64,000 nucleotides of DNA from Helichrysum umbraculigerum (taxonomy: Eukaryota; Streptophyta; Magnoliopsida; Asterales; Asteraceae), in assembly GCA_949592205.1 (NCBI GenBank), contig CATIUR010000003.1, positions 164,847,759 through 164,911,758 of the forward strand. Direction: 5' to 3'. The translations under genes and the position numbers were made by a program. Numbering within the stretch: position 1 is the first letter of the stretch; each line of letters begins with the position of its first letter. This document shows positions 34,196 through 47,224 of this stretch, piece by piece. The notes below the pieces were generated by a model, which worked only from the letters and a program-made list of their open reading frames with translations, was not told where the DNA came from and ran no database searches.

Positions 34196-34203
34196 GTTTA
34201 GAG

Positions 34204-34911
34204 TGTTTCCTTTTTGTATATTAATTGAATTACTTTATGTTATTTGGAAGAATATAGTTCGATGTGTATCCATTGTAATATAACAAAATTCAGTTAGTAT
34301 TTGTGATCTGTTTATCGTTTTTGGTTTCGTGAATTTTTGAATTCCGGATATTAATTATGAAAGAATTTATCTCAGTGGTAGTAATTAATAGTGTAGTAAT
34401 CATAACCATGGTTGTTATATAACTGAATTAATGAGTAGAAAATATTTTCTTATTTATAATTACTTTATCTTTGGATTATTTTATTGTTTGACTAAATATG
34501 TCTTATTTCAGATTTACTTAAGCTCATGATACACAAAAATCAATAAAAATTGGCAGAATTTATAATCGAACCTCAAATGTTAGGTACTACACTTAAATAC
34601 AAATTATGGAGGCTTGGACCTTGCATGTTTCTACACGATCCATCTATTCCATCGTGTCAGTTTTCATGATCCACCATTATAATTGCCCGGTTTTGGCAAG
34701 ACTCGATAACTGATATGTGTTTATATGTTTTCTTAGGATGTTGGTTCCATTAAAAGTGTGTGACTAAACTGTATCATCTACGGAGTATAATTCATAATTT
34801 CATATAAGATTGGGATGTATAGTTCATTATTATATTTATAATAAACCGACAACTATCATTTTTATGTATCTAAACAAGATATAAACAAATAAGTGAAAAA
34901 CTACGTTTATC
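34204..34911. other. Intergenic, nothing recognised
   Basis: AT-rich; no coding frame or terminal repeats seen. Confidence 0.45.
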
Positions 34912-34914
34912 TTA

Positions 34915-35234
34915 GACAACTCCCATCAGTGACTGAAACTGACGAAGCCACGTCAGAGCCACGTCAGCTTTTTCCCCAAACTGACTGAAACTGACTGACC
35001 ACTCCCATCAGTGGTCCGTCACTTTAATTTTTGGGTCCAACATTTACCAATTTACCTTTAATATATACACACAAAAGAAAAAGAAAAAGAAAAAGAAAAA
35101 GAAAAAAAACTCGTCCCCTCTCGTTGGAATTGTGACGAAAAGAACCGACGGACGAAACCGACTAGTCGGTAACATCGGTGTCGGCTCGTCAGTTTCAAAC
35201 TGACGTGAACCGACTAACTCCGATAGGAGTGCTC
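34915..35234. mobile_element. PIF/Harbinger-type MITE, intact copy, 320 bp
   Basis: Left end GACAACTCCCATCAG, right end CGATAGGAGTGCTC (inverted: GAGCACTCCTATCG), with TTA duplication at 34912-34914 and 35235-35237. It contains an AAAAAG microsatellite near 35075-35107 and repeated GACTGA words. It is the uninterrupted sister of the copy at 35312-46580. Confidence 0.82.
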
Positions 35235-35395
35235 TTAGATGCTTCTTAACATACTGATTATAGCTATAACAAATTGGTAAGATGTAAGAACGGTGCATCG
35301 CACGGGCATAAGACCACTCCCATCAGTGACTGAAAGTGACTGAAACTGACGAAGCCACGTCAGAGCCACGTCAGCTTTTCCCCCAAACTGACTGA

Positions 35396-38191
35396 CACTA
35401 CTACAAAAAAGGTACATACAAACCGGTTTTATGGGCCTTAGAAACCGGTTTTAGAACCGGTTTGTAAAGGGGGATATCTTTATAAGTTTTATTAAACCGG
35501 TTTCTTTACAGTGGGAATAGAGATCGGTTTAGCTTTTTGAGTCCGGTTTCTTTGCTACATTTACAGCTCTTTTTCATTAAAATAAACCGGTCTTTCTTTT
35601 GTTTACAACAACAATTTATATATAATATTTCTTTTGTTTACAACAACAATTTATATATAATATTTACAGCACCTATATATAACATTTGCAGAATACAAAA
35701 CAAAATACTTATAAAATGAAACCACACAGCATTAGCAAAACGAAATCATCATCAACATATATATATAAAGGTAACCAAATACAAGCTCCAATTCCATTGT
35801 TAAAGGTTGACATAACGAACAACTAAAAATTAAAGATACCAAACTAATGCCTAGGCTATTGTTCTACGTCAAAATTAATTATCACAAGTCTTCACAAAAT
35901 ATGATAACCACAAACCAACGATATTGTCCAAATCTTTTACTTCCAAGGAATCTGCATATATATATAAAGCAAAAAATAAATGACCTTCAATTAACAAATG
36001 AGAGAATGCTTATTTTTGTTCATTTATAATGTATACGATGATTTAACATGTAAGTGCTAACCGTTTGCGGGAAATCATCTTGTTGAGTTTTGATAAACTA
36101 GTGTATCCACCGCATCACGTAATAACCACACTCCGAGTAAGCCTTTTGTCGATGGCACTAAATGTAGATAGTAGGTAGATATGAACATCAATGTAACAAC
36201 CAAATCAATGTGTGAAGGCTTATTAGCGAAGTCAAGAGTAACCCAAACAAAGGAACCCTCTACCTCAGTTGACCCATACAACCCGTACTAACAATACCCC
36301 TATACGGAGTAGTATATATGGATATACAGTTAGATGATTTACTTACCTTAGGCAATGACCATCGAATATCCCCAAGCGTCCTAAAAAAATATGCAACATT
36401 ATTGGCGTGTAAAAATTTCAGAAAAATACTAAATTTTAGATGTTTAATTGTAAGTTTATTGGACTGGACTTTACCGGGTAGGAATTAGGCACATTCTTTG
36501 TAGGCTCTTTTGATGGCTTAGTGGATGTTCATCTGTTCACTGATTTTAACGATGTTGCATATGCTACCGTAGAGGCCTGTGAACAATTTTCACAAAATCA
36601 CAAGTTTCACATGAGCACGTGTTATAAAGTACTACGCGAAATAAGAAGTTTATAGTAACAGACCTGAATGAATCGGATTCTAGTTTTTGGCCACTCAATA
36701 AAAGTATTTCCCGCATCAATAAAATAAAATACTTGAGTTCTTACTTGTTACTGATGTGAGTTGCGTAAAAGATGATCTACCTTTGGTGTCTTTTCATCCA
36801 ATCTAGCTTACATATCTGAACAAAAATAATCAAATATACAGTTGGGTCACAAACCAGACTCAAAAAGATGTGATTTCACAAGTTGAATAAAGACTTAGAA
36901 CACTCTAGACCAGCCCCTATTGTCCATACCACTTCACCTGCCATTCACCAAAGAAAAATAAGTGGTTTAATAAACAAAAAAGTTTGGAGGGTTTTTATAA
37001 AAGCAAATGGATGTTTTTACCTTACATCTCAAACTAACTAGCATAAAGAAGTCAAGGGATCCAAGATTGCCTCCTGCAGCACCTGAATGTATTTCCTACA
37101 CATCTGAAAAAAAAACATTTTAGATTCCCTGCTATATACTTACAAAGGAATTCAAGGGATCCAAGATTGCCTCCTACTTACACCAATTATATGGAGCAAC
37201 ACAAGGCTGGAAACCAAAATACAAGCAGTAAATTTCGTACTTGCTTGTATAAACTTGCAACCATGGCTTTATCACTTTCAATAAATAGGATTTGTTACAC
37301 AAAAATACAAACATAAAATAATGAGTAGAGCTGTAGAAATTTTTGTAATTAAAATACATATCATCATTGCATCTTCAAAAACCGCAAAAACCCAGTTCAG
37401 TACTTACATCAAACGGTTGGTGGGCGTGATTAATTTCACCGACTTGGGTCTTCGGTGACAACCTATATACCATAAGATATCAGCAAACATAATAGAAACT
37501 TACACTTTAATAAAAAGCAACTCGTATAGATACTTTATTGGACAAAATTTCAGATCTGAATGCTACAAGAATGTAATAGCAAGATAAAAACAAAGAACCA
37601 AATGGGTGTCTAGAGAAGGGGATAAATCATTCTTAAGATGAAAAAAGAATAAGAAAAACTGTTACTAATCAGGGTACTTGCGACTTCCAAATCAAACAAA
37701 TAATGAGTAAGAATACATTGTTTACGAGCAATGATAAAATTACCAGAATACTTTTCCAATTTTTTGCAGATCTGTAATTGATTAAAGGGACATATGCAGT
37801 TGATGTGATACTGGCGAAATTATGGTGGCGATGGCAACGGAAGAGAGTAGCAGAAATTATGGTGGCAATGGAGGAAAGTAGAAAATGTTAGGGTTTTTGT
37901 GTGTTAGTTTTAGATAGAGAGGAAGATAAATGAATTAGTTTTTGACTTTCTGTGAATGAGAACAAAGATTATTGATCCTGGCTTGGAGGGAAAAAATTTC
38001 CCAAATTTTTTTGGAGTCCCGCTCAAAACTTATAAAATAGAAACCGGTCTATTAAAAAAACAGGTTTCTATCCATAGACACCGGTTTATTTTAACATTAA
38101 CGGTCTCTATTCCTATATAAAAACCGATTTCCTTCAAATCATGTAAAACCGGTCTCTATTACAGGTCTCTATTATGTTTTTTGTAGAAGTG
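35396..38191. mobile_element. CACTA (CMC/En-Spm) element, non-autonomous, 2,796 bp
   Basis: Left terminus CACTACTACAAAAAA, right terminus TTTTTTGTAGAAGTG (inverted CACTTCTACAAAAAA), 3-bp duplication TGA at 35393-35395 and 38192-38194. Both ends are packed with AAACCGGT-type words (35420-35590 and 38040-38160), the subterminal transposase-binding repeats of this superfamily. No transposase is present. A 24-bp word containing GGGATCCAAGATTGCCTCCT occurs twice (about 37053 and 37152). The interior has GT/AG-like borders on the minus strand, perhaps captured gene sequence, but I could not identify it. Confidence 0.92.
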
Positions 38192-38331
38192 TGAAACTGA
38201 CTGACCACTCCCATCAGCGGTCCTTCACTTTAATTTTTGGGTCCCACATTTACTAATTTACCTTTAATATATACACACAAAAGAAAAAGAAAAAAAACTC
38301 GTCCCCTCTCGTCGGAATTGTGACGAAAAGA

Positions 38332-40410
38332 TGTAACATCCTCGAAATGGACCTAGTTGTGTTATATTATTTCTTGATTTAAATTAGTATTTAAATGTGT
38401 TTGGAAATAATATTGTTTGAATTAGTGAAATAATTGGAATAGGAGTCGAATATTCCAATGTGATAAGTGAATTATTAATTGTTGTAAATTAATATAGTTG
38501 ACGGTGCAATAAAATGTTTGGACTCGCAAATGGTTTTCGGGTTCCAGACAATAGATTGAGATGTGGTATTAAATTATACCCGTATATTGAAGGCGGTTTA
38601 ATGAGGCCGACTTATATATATATCAATTCCTCTTTAGGAAAGTTCATTTAGAAACTTCAAAACTCACAGAAACTCTCAGAAAACCTCCAAATCAAATTAG
38701 AAATCAAATCAGGAAGTTGTGATTCTCGTGAAACTTCACCATGGACAGATTATCATCAGTATATTCTTCAATCAGTAAGTGTTCTTGAGTATTTAAGAAT
38801 TTGATTTTGATTGAAATAGGGTGAATTGATGATTTTGAAGAATTAGATGTTAGAAATCATGTTATAACTGTTATATAATGTTTATACGAAGTTAATTGTG
38901 ATATATAACGGTTTGAAATCGAGTTTTGAGTGTTTTGGGTATTAAACCCGTAGGTTAGGGTTTGATCAGGGATGAAGATGAGCTGAAAAAGGCTCAAACG
39001 CGATCCCAGAACCCTAGCCAGGATCGCGTTCGTTAGTTATAAAAGGAATCGGACGAGTTTTGTTCTTGGGAACGCGATCCCAAGAATTTGTCCGGATCGC
39101 GTTGCTTAGTTATAATTTGTCACAGAATGATTTTACAAAGAGGAACGCGATCCCACCATTGTTTTCTGGATCGCGTTTGTCAGTACTTTTTGTAAAATTT
39201 CAAAAGTGCGTAAGTGTTTAGTAGTGATTTTTGCCACGGAAAAATTGACAAATTGTCTTTAAACTTCGATTGGGCTGAAATTTACATGGTCACTCGAAAA
39301 CGGCCCACTGATCAAAGCTATATACTATAGCCTAGTCAGTTTTTGGCCATTCGGGGTCGTTTAGGGGTCGAAAATGGCATTTTACAGTTTTTGGACCTTA
39401 TTTCGGGACTTTTTGATTTTGTTCCGAATTGAACTTTTGTTTGCTGTGATCTTAGAGATCATTGGATTCATGTAATTATGTTATGATTGTGTAACGATAT
39501 TAATTACCTAAGTATTATCAGTTGAGACAAGTTACTAACTCATTGTTTATTGATTGTATTCTCAGATGTGTAGAAGGCTCAGTAATATTAGACTTCTGAG
39601 CTTGCAGCTGAGGTGTCGGTGAGTGGATCTGTAACCTCAGTGTGATTTAGTTGTAATGATTTGATTTACAACAAGTAATTTATAGTATTACTTTGATATG
39701 ATGAATCTGTTGAGATATCTTGCCATGTTAGTGTGGTGGTTTGCTTACTTGACTGTTTGAGCTAGTATGTAAGATTCTGAGGTCAACTTGACTTGACAGT
39801 TGGACTTGGTTGTTATTGTAGACGACAGGAGATCTTGAAACTTGAAATGTTGGTTTATAGATCTAGGTCGTGTGTAATTAACAACTGGTTACCGGTAATT
39901 CTGTATAGGCCAATACATATGATTGATAAGAGTTCCTTGAGTACCAAACCGGTATTAGGGTGTCTCAGGAGCCACCGGTCCTCATGACGGTTGATAATGC
40001 TTGATTAGAAGTTGTGTGAATTAGTGATTGATTGATTTTCTGTTTATTGTTAATTTGATGTAAACAGATTGTTATGCTAAGCTGTACTGTTGCTTATAGT
40101 TTCATTCACTTAGCTTTATGCTAACCCCACCACAGTTCTGCCTGCAGGTTGAAATAGATGGGACATATTGGGCAGGGCAGGAAGTTGTTGGACTAGATGG
40201 AATGTTTGACAGGCTTTTACTCTGATGTTAGTTTTATAACTAAAGAGATGTGCTGAATTATATAACACCGAGTTTGTTAAAATGTCATGTATTAGATTTG
40301 AAAAAGTTTATTGACATTTTAATTGACATTGATAGTAATGTTTTGAAATAAATACGCTTCTGAGTCGCAAATATTATATATAGTGTTTATAATTAACGAG
40401 GGGTGTTATA
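38332..40410 (+). repeat. Element C 5' LTR
   Basis: Begins TGTAACATCCTCG, ends GGGGTGTTATA. A TATA stretch at 38613-38622 is a plausible promoter. The three-unit palindrome array lies about 380 bp downstream of it, so it would be transcribed in the RNA leader. The short reading frame at 39793-39987 is LTR sequence. Confidence 0.9.
38997..39177. repeat. Three-unit palindrome array in C 5' LTR (and 3' LTR)
   Basis: Units at 38997-39030, 39071-39103 and 39144-39177 (starts 74 and 73 bp apart), arms AACGCGATCC / GGATCGCGTT, loops 13-14 nt. It begins about 665 bp into the LTR, close to the 695 bp seen in element B. The same array recurs in the 3' LTR at about 45071-45251. Confidence 0.9.
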
Positions 40411-43400
40411 AGTTGGTATCAGAGCAATAGTTTGGGTGAATTGGACATGACAGAATGTTCAATCCTAAACTTTGATTGAGTTGAGTCAAACATTCCAGTG
40501 GGTGCGGGTTTAGTTGATTAGTGAATGTGTGAGAAAGTGATTGGTTGAATATGTACTAACTCTTAACAAGTTGTGAAGTTGTTGTTTGATTGCAGAGACG
40601 GAGGAACATGAGTATTAGATTGGTATATTTCATGTTTCCTCAACACTCGTGGGCTTAAGATTGCCAGGTAATCTTCGATAAGCCTATGTTAATTTACATT
40701 AACTTAAATTGTTTACTCTGTTATGTTGAGTAAGCTTTGTTGTGAAGTTAATTGAGTCAGACTGATATGATTCCCCAATTTTGAGTCAACTAATGATTGA
40801 TATATGTTGACATGAGGATAGCAATATTGAATGAGATGTTCATTGTTGTGGTTATTTCTGATTCAATTGTAAATGCAGAAATATGTTTAAGTAGACAGAG
40901 AGTTGATTAAGGTTTAACAAGATTGATGTTAGAACCTAAGAGTGTCTTTATTGGTGATACAAAATATTGATAGTATTATGTTAATGGATTAATCACTAGG
41001 TGTGATCTAAATCCTTGGTAAGGAAGGTTGTGTCATTTGATTTGAGGATGACTGCTAATTGAGAAAATATGTGGTTATGTGACTACATGATATGTTTTGA
41101 TTGTAGTTAAACACTTGAGTTAAACCAAGATGAATAAGTTTATGAGGAAAATAACTTATGATAAAGCTAAATTGAATGAGAAAGTGATAGGTCTTTCTAG
41201 TCAATTGTGAATTAGTAAATGAAATGTTTATAGTAACATGATTGAGTAGGCTTGTTGTGACAGTGATGCTTGATAGTAAAGCATATGTCAAAGTAATGAT
41301 AATTAATTAAGATGTGTCCTGAATTTTGTAGTAAGTAGGGACATTGAATTGTGTTAAGTATTGAAATTATGATGATAGGTTATCATATGTTTGAGGTTTC
41401 AGACCAGTAGATATACTGAGTAATTCAGTTGTTGAAAATAAATTATGTGAGATGGCTTGCATATGTAAGGTTGAATATGTAAGTAGTAAGCTGATTTTGA
41501 GTATGTATCAGCTGTTAGAAACTATTAAATGAATTTTGATTGATTTGAAATCATATGAGATGAGAATAGATCACATTGATAATTATAATGTAGAGTAGCC
41601 TGAGAATGGATTGTGAAGAACATAATCTTGCAACGCCTGATCACCGTTGTTATATTATGTTGTGTCACATGAACTTGTTGAGGCTACTTGGTATAAAAGA
41701 AGTGTAATGTGATTTTGGAAATGGAGCATGATAGTATGCTAAGTTGTTTAATAGTTGTTTTGATAAGAAAACAATCAGTTGATAGAACTGTGACCTTTAG
41801 ACTGTAAATGTGAGAGTGTAAATGATAGTTGTCATTGATAGAGGCTTTGATGATAAACCTAAGTGACTAATTTGATTGTGTTGAATATGTAATTGTAACT
41901 GATTGTGTTACATTGACCTTAGATAGATTTGATAGTGTTTAGATAAATCACTATTTGGTATCTGGCTTGTATGAAGCCAAGGTTGATACATGTTAGTATT
42001 GTTTGGCTTAAGGAATTCCTAGTAATTATTGAATGTAATAATTAGAAGTTAATGTCTGAAAGTAAACATACAATATGAAATGGCTTGTATGGAGCCAAGA
42101 TTGATGTAGGTTGACCTTGTCCTTGTAAAAGATTGATAAGATTATTGAAAGTAATAATTTAAAATATATGTTTGAAGGTGAACATATAAGATGAAATGGT
42201 TTGTTGTGAGTTAATATTGATGGTATATTAACTTTGAAAGTCAAACCATGAATAGAGAACTGTGTATAAAATTAATTGCTTGTGATTGGTTTGAGGATAG
42301 GTCAAACTTAAAAAAAAGCAGTTAGATGATTTTATTGATTGGTTGATTTAAATCAAAGTTGACATTTAGTCAACTGTGTGTGTTAAAATAGTCTAACATA
42401 GATTGAAATGTTATGATTGTATGGAATATGATTGGATTCCTAGATTTGCTTAAATTATGTTGAAGGGGGTCATTTAAGATCCAGAGGAGATAGATGAATT
42501 GTCTAAGTTTGTGAAACTTGATTCATTACTTAAGGCTAGTATTAAGTAATTGAAATAGTGTTAAGTATAATTGAGTATTCAGTTAAGTAATATTTGATAT
42601 TTGAACTGAATATGTGTTAAAGAATTATACGAATATAAAGCCATTGTTTGATATGACAGTTATAATTTGCTAAGATATGTTAGAATAATTAAATCACATT
42701 GATTAGAATTGTGATAAGAAAATCTTACCAGTGTGTGAAGCTTGTGATGATAGCTTTGATTGGGTAAGAAGGTGAGATAAGAAATAATTGAAAGTTATTA
42801 TTAATAGTTGTCTAGGTTGATTTGTACCTTATGGTGAATTACTTAAGTATTGAAAGAATTGGATGAATTCTTTAGTTATTTGTTGATAGTATACAAGTAA
42901 AGTAAGTGATAAAGTGGAAAAACTGAGATTAGATCCAAATAAGGTATGATATGAAAGTATATCTGGAATTGGATGGTGTTAAAGATTTAGTTGATCTTTG
43001 TTTGATAAATTGAGGAAATATGAATTGAATGATTGTTCATATTTTAAGAAATTGTATATGTTAGAGAGTAAGAGAAACCTTGAAATTGTGTAGGTATGTA
43101 TGTGTGGTATACATGATAATAAATGGCATGATAAGTTTTAATAGAATGAATTAAAATATGCCATAAGATATGTGGAGGTTAGTTAATTGTGATTAACTTG
43201 ATGTAGATTTTGTTGGAAATGTGTTGGAAAGTAGCACATTTTGATAATGTGATATTGTGATGCTTGACCTGTAGTATCATAATATGTGGATTAAGATTGA
43301 CTTAGTTGCTAGATTGACGGGATCTAGTGTTGAATGATTGGGTGGTTAAAGTTGTATAATTTTCTAATGGCTTGTGATTAGTAGTTTATGATTGTAAGGT

Positions 43401-44405
43401 TGAGTTGAAATAACTGGTTGCTAAGAATAGATTTTGATGTCTTACCAGTTTAATAGTATATAAATTCTAACTTGATGGTTAGTTAGAGTTGGAAGACAAA
43501 TATTAAAGTACTGATAGGTATACTGGAATGTATAATCACTAGTGTTGTGATTATTGTTTGAGCAGTAGTTGTTGTCGACTTTGATGTTGTTGACAATTGA
43601 TAGGTAGTAATGAAAGGAATTACAAGTGGAAATAAGTCAATGTAGAGGTTGGTTGATTGTAGGTAAGATTGATTGTAGTACTTTTGTTGATTGAGCAAAG
43701 TACTTGTTGATTGTAGTTTTACCTACTGAGTGTGACCTCTGCTTTGCTTATTAAGGTGATATGAATCTGGATTACTTTTAAGTAAAGAATTTCATATGAT
43801 TGAAATGATATGTGAACATTATAGGTTGTACAAAAGAGCATAGGTATGAAACTTCTGGATGAAAAGCTGACCTAGATTTGAATTTCAGATCTTTGATGGT
43901 AAAGACTTAAGATTGGGATCTGTATATTAGACTGATTGTTGGTCGTGAGCTGAATTATATTTCAATGTTGCTAGGTACATTGGGGTTTAATAAACACTAT
44001 TGTTGGGATATTGTTGCTGCTGTTTTATTGTTAACAGTGATGAACAGTGAGAATAGGTTAAAGATTTTAGCATGTTGCTAATTTCGGGTTGCATAAACCT
44101 ATTAAGTAATGTTAAGTTTTATTTGTTGATTAAGTGATTGTAGGTTTCACTTGTTAAAGTAAGTGTTTGTCTATAAGATATATCTGATTGATGATATTGA
44201 TTAGATGCACTGTATGTGTGCATAGGAAAAGATAGAAGCATGTACATTTGGATATGTGCATGTGGAAAGAATTCAAACAGTCTAAGTATAGTTGTAAGTT
44301 GCTATTGAGGACAAATGTATGTTAAGATATATGTGATTATATCACATTAGTTAGATTGATTGAGGTTAGATTTTGGGGACGAAATCTCTTTAAGGGGAGG
44401 AGAGT
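40411..44405 (+). other. Element C internal region, non-coding
   Basis: No reading frame above about 80 codons. The first 300 bp hold the primer-binding site and a leader block (GCAGAGACGGAGGA, CAACACTCGTGGGC) shared with A. The last 40 bp (GGGGACGAAATCTCTTTAAG) are shared with A and, less closely, B. In between is AT-rich sequence with repeated TTGATTG/GTTGA-like words and no recognised domain. Confidence 0.75.
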
Positions 44406-46484
44406 TGTAACATCCTCGAAATGGACCTAGTTGTGTTATATTATTTCTTGATTTAAATTAGTATTTAAATGTGTTTGGAAATAATATTGTTTGAATTAGT
44501 GAAATAATTGGAATAGGAGTCGAATATTCCAATGTGATAAGTGAATTATTAATTGTTGTAAATTAATATAGTTGACGGTGCAATAAAATGTTTGGACTCG
44601 CAAATGGTTTTCGGGTTCCAGACAATAGATTGAGATGGGGTATTAAATTATACCCGTATATTGAAGGCGGTTTAATGAGGCCGACTTATATATATATCAA
44701 TTCCTCTTTAGGAAAGTTCATTTAGAAACTTCAAAACTCACAGAAACTCTCAGAAAACCTCCAAATCAAATTAGAAATCAAATCAGGAAGTTGTGATTCT
44801 CGTGAAACTTCACCATGGACAGATTATCATCAGTATATTCTTCAATCAGTAAGTGTTCTTGAGTATTTAAGAATTTGATTTTGATTGAAATAGGGTGAAT
44901 TGATGATTTTGAAGAATTAGATGTTAGAAATCATGTTATAACTGTTATATAATGTTTATACGAAGTTAATTGTGATATATAACGGTTTGAAATCGAGTTT
45001 TGAGTGTTTTGGGTATTAAACCCGTAGGTTAGGGTTTGATCAGGGATGAAGATGAGCTGAAAAAGGCTCAAACGCGATCCCAGAACCCTAGCCAGGATCG
45101 CGTTCGTTAGTTATAAAAGGAATCGGACGAGTTTTGTTCTTGGGAACGCGATCCCAAGAATTTGTCCGGATCGCGTTGCTTAGTTATAATTTGTCACAGA
45201 ATGATTTTACAAAGAGGAACGCGATCCCACCATTGTTTTCTGGATCGCGTTTGTCAGTACTTTTTGTAAAATTTCAAAAGAGCATAAGTGTTTAGTAGTG
45301 ATTTTTGCCACGGAAAAATTGACAAATTGTCTTTAAACTCCGATTGGGCTGAAATTTACATGGTCACTCGAAAACGGCCCACTGATCAAAGCTATATACT
45401 ATAGCCTAGTCAGTTTTTGGCCATTCGAGGTCGTTTAGGGGTCGAAAATGGCATTTTACAGTTTTTGGACCTTATTTCGGGACTTTTTGATTTTGTTCCG
45501 AATTGAACTTTTGTTTGCTGTGATCTTAGAGATCATTGGATTCATGTAATTATGTTATGATTGTGTAACGATATTAATTACCTAAGTATTATCAGTTGAG
45601 ACAAGTTACTAACTCATTGTTTATTGATTGTATTCTCAGATGTGTAGAAGGCTCAGTAATATTAGACTTCTGAGCTTGCAGCTGAGGTGTCGGTGAGTGG
45701 ATCTGTAACCTCAGTGTGATTTAGTTGTAATGATTTGATTTACAACAAGTAATTTATAGTATTACTTTGATATGATGAATCTGTTGAGATATCTTGCCAT
45801 GTTAGTGTGGTGGTTTGCTTACTTGGCTGTTTGAGCTAGTATGTAAGATTCTGAGGTCAACTTGACTTGACAGTTGGACTTGGTTGTTATTGTAGACGAC
45901 AGGAGATCTTGAAACTTGAAATGTTGGTTTATAGATCTAGGTCGTGTGTAATTAACAACTGGTTACCGGTAATTCTGTATAGGCCAATACAGATGATTGA
46001 TAAGAGTTCCTTGAGTACCAAACCGGTATTAGGGTGTCTCAGGAGCCACCGGTCCTCATGACGGTTGATAATGCTTGATTAGAAGTTGTGTGAATTAGTG
46101 ATTGATTGATTTTCTGTTTATTGTTAATTTGATGTAAACAGATTGTTATGCTAAGCTGTACTGTTGCTTATAGTTTCATTCACTTAGCTTTATGCTAACC
46201 CCACCACAGTTCTGCCTGCAGGTTGAAATAGATGGGACATATTGGGCAGGGCAGGAAGTTGTTGGACTAGATGGAATGTTTGACATGCTTTTACTCTGAT
46301 GTTAGTTTTATAACTAAAGAGATGTGCTGAATTATATAACACCGAGTTTGTTAAAATGTCATGTATTAGATTTGAAAAAGTTTATTGACATTTTAATTGA
46401 CATTGATAGTAATGTTTTGAAATAAATACGCTTCTGAGTCGCAAATATTATATATAGTGTTTATAATTAACGAGGGGTGTTATA
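44406..46484 (+). repeat. Element C 3' LTR
   Basis: 2,079 bp, preceded by the polypurine tract AAGGGGAGGAGAG. Nearly identical to 38332-40410. Ends at the AAAGA duplication, after which the Harbinger MITE resumes. Confidence 0.9.
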
Positions 46485-46862
46485 AAAGAACCGACGGACG
46501 AAACCGACTAGTCGGTAACATCGGTGTCGGCTCTTCAGTTTCAAACTGACGTGAACCGACTAACTCCGATAGGAGTGCTCTAAATATCTAGTAATACTAA
46601 TGATTAATATTATATAATAATTAATGGTTACATATATAAGTTTGATCATATCAGTTATACATATTCACTGAAGATTTATGTTAATTACACTAAAATTAAC
46701 TATTATTCTTTCTTAATAATCTGTTGTATAATTTTTTGTTTTTTATGAAGTTATGACAGTGATAGAGATAAAGAGAGAGAGATTTAGGGAAAATTACAGG
46801 GGCATATATGCCTAGTTAGATCCAAATATTACACAGATCCTTTGTACTATTACTAATCATTA

Positions 46863-47126
46863 CTCCCTCCGTCCCAAATTGTTTGTCACCAATTTGAAAA
46901 CACACATATTAAGAAAATCACATTAAATGCAGCTTTGACCTTAGTATAATGACAACTTTAACCCTCAATCATTAATTAAATTGTTTTCTTTGAAGTATGT
47001 GTAGTTTTAAAGTTAAGGGTAATATGAGAAATCTAATCATTAATGCATATTTAATTTTAGAAGTGGGCAATAATTTTGAGACAAATATAATTAGTAAGGT
47101 GGACAAACAATTTGGGACTGAGGGAG
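46863..47126. mobile_element. Stowaway MITE, 264 bp
   Basis: Termini CTCCCTCCGTCCCAAATTG ... TTTGGGACTGAGGGAG with TA duplication at 46861-46862 and 47127-47128. Related in its ends to the copy at 31929 but different inside. The 46584-46860 stretch before it is AT-rich and empty. Confidence 0.9.
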
Positions 47127-47224
47127 TAATTATTAATTTGTAATATACCTCTATCCTCATCTAACACGTATAATAATTGTTGCCTTAAATCAGTATACAG
47201 ATCGTCAGATCGAGTTATTGAGTA

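Larger units (their letters stand above)
38332..46484 (+). mobile_element. LTR retrotransposon C, non-coding (LARD-like), 8,153 bp
   Basis: Two LTRs of exactly 2,079 bp and a 3,995-bp interior without gag or pol. The 5-bp duplication AAAGA lies at 38327-38331 and 46485-46489. The tRNA-Met primer-binding site is at 40414-40425 and the polypurine tract at 44392-44404. About eight LTR differences by eye (for example TGTGG/TGGGG near 38574/44638 and CATATG/CAGATG near 39918/45992). It shares leader and polypurine-flank blocks with A, so A and C are related non-autonomous elements. Confidence 0.92.
35312..46580. mobile_element. PIF/Harbinger-type MITE, second copy, split by two insertions
   Basis: Left end GACCACTCCCATCAG, right end GATAGGAGTGCTC, TAA duplication at 35309-35311 and 46581-46583. 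Removing the CACTA element (35396-38191 plus 3 bp) and retrotransposon C (38332-46484 plus 5 bp) leaves 312 bp, matching the 320-bp intact copy. Most of the length difference is in the AAAAAG microsatellite. Confidence 0.85.

Noticed and set aside
39793..39987. 64-codon frame repeated at 45867-46061
   Set aside because: Same explanation: paired positions in the LTRs of element C.
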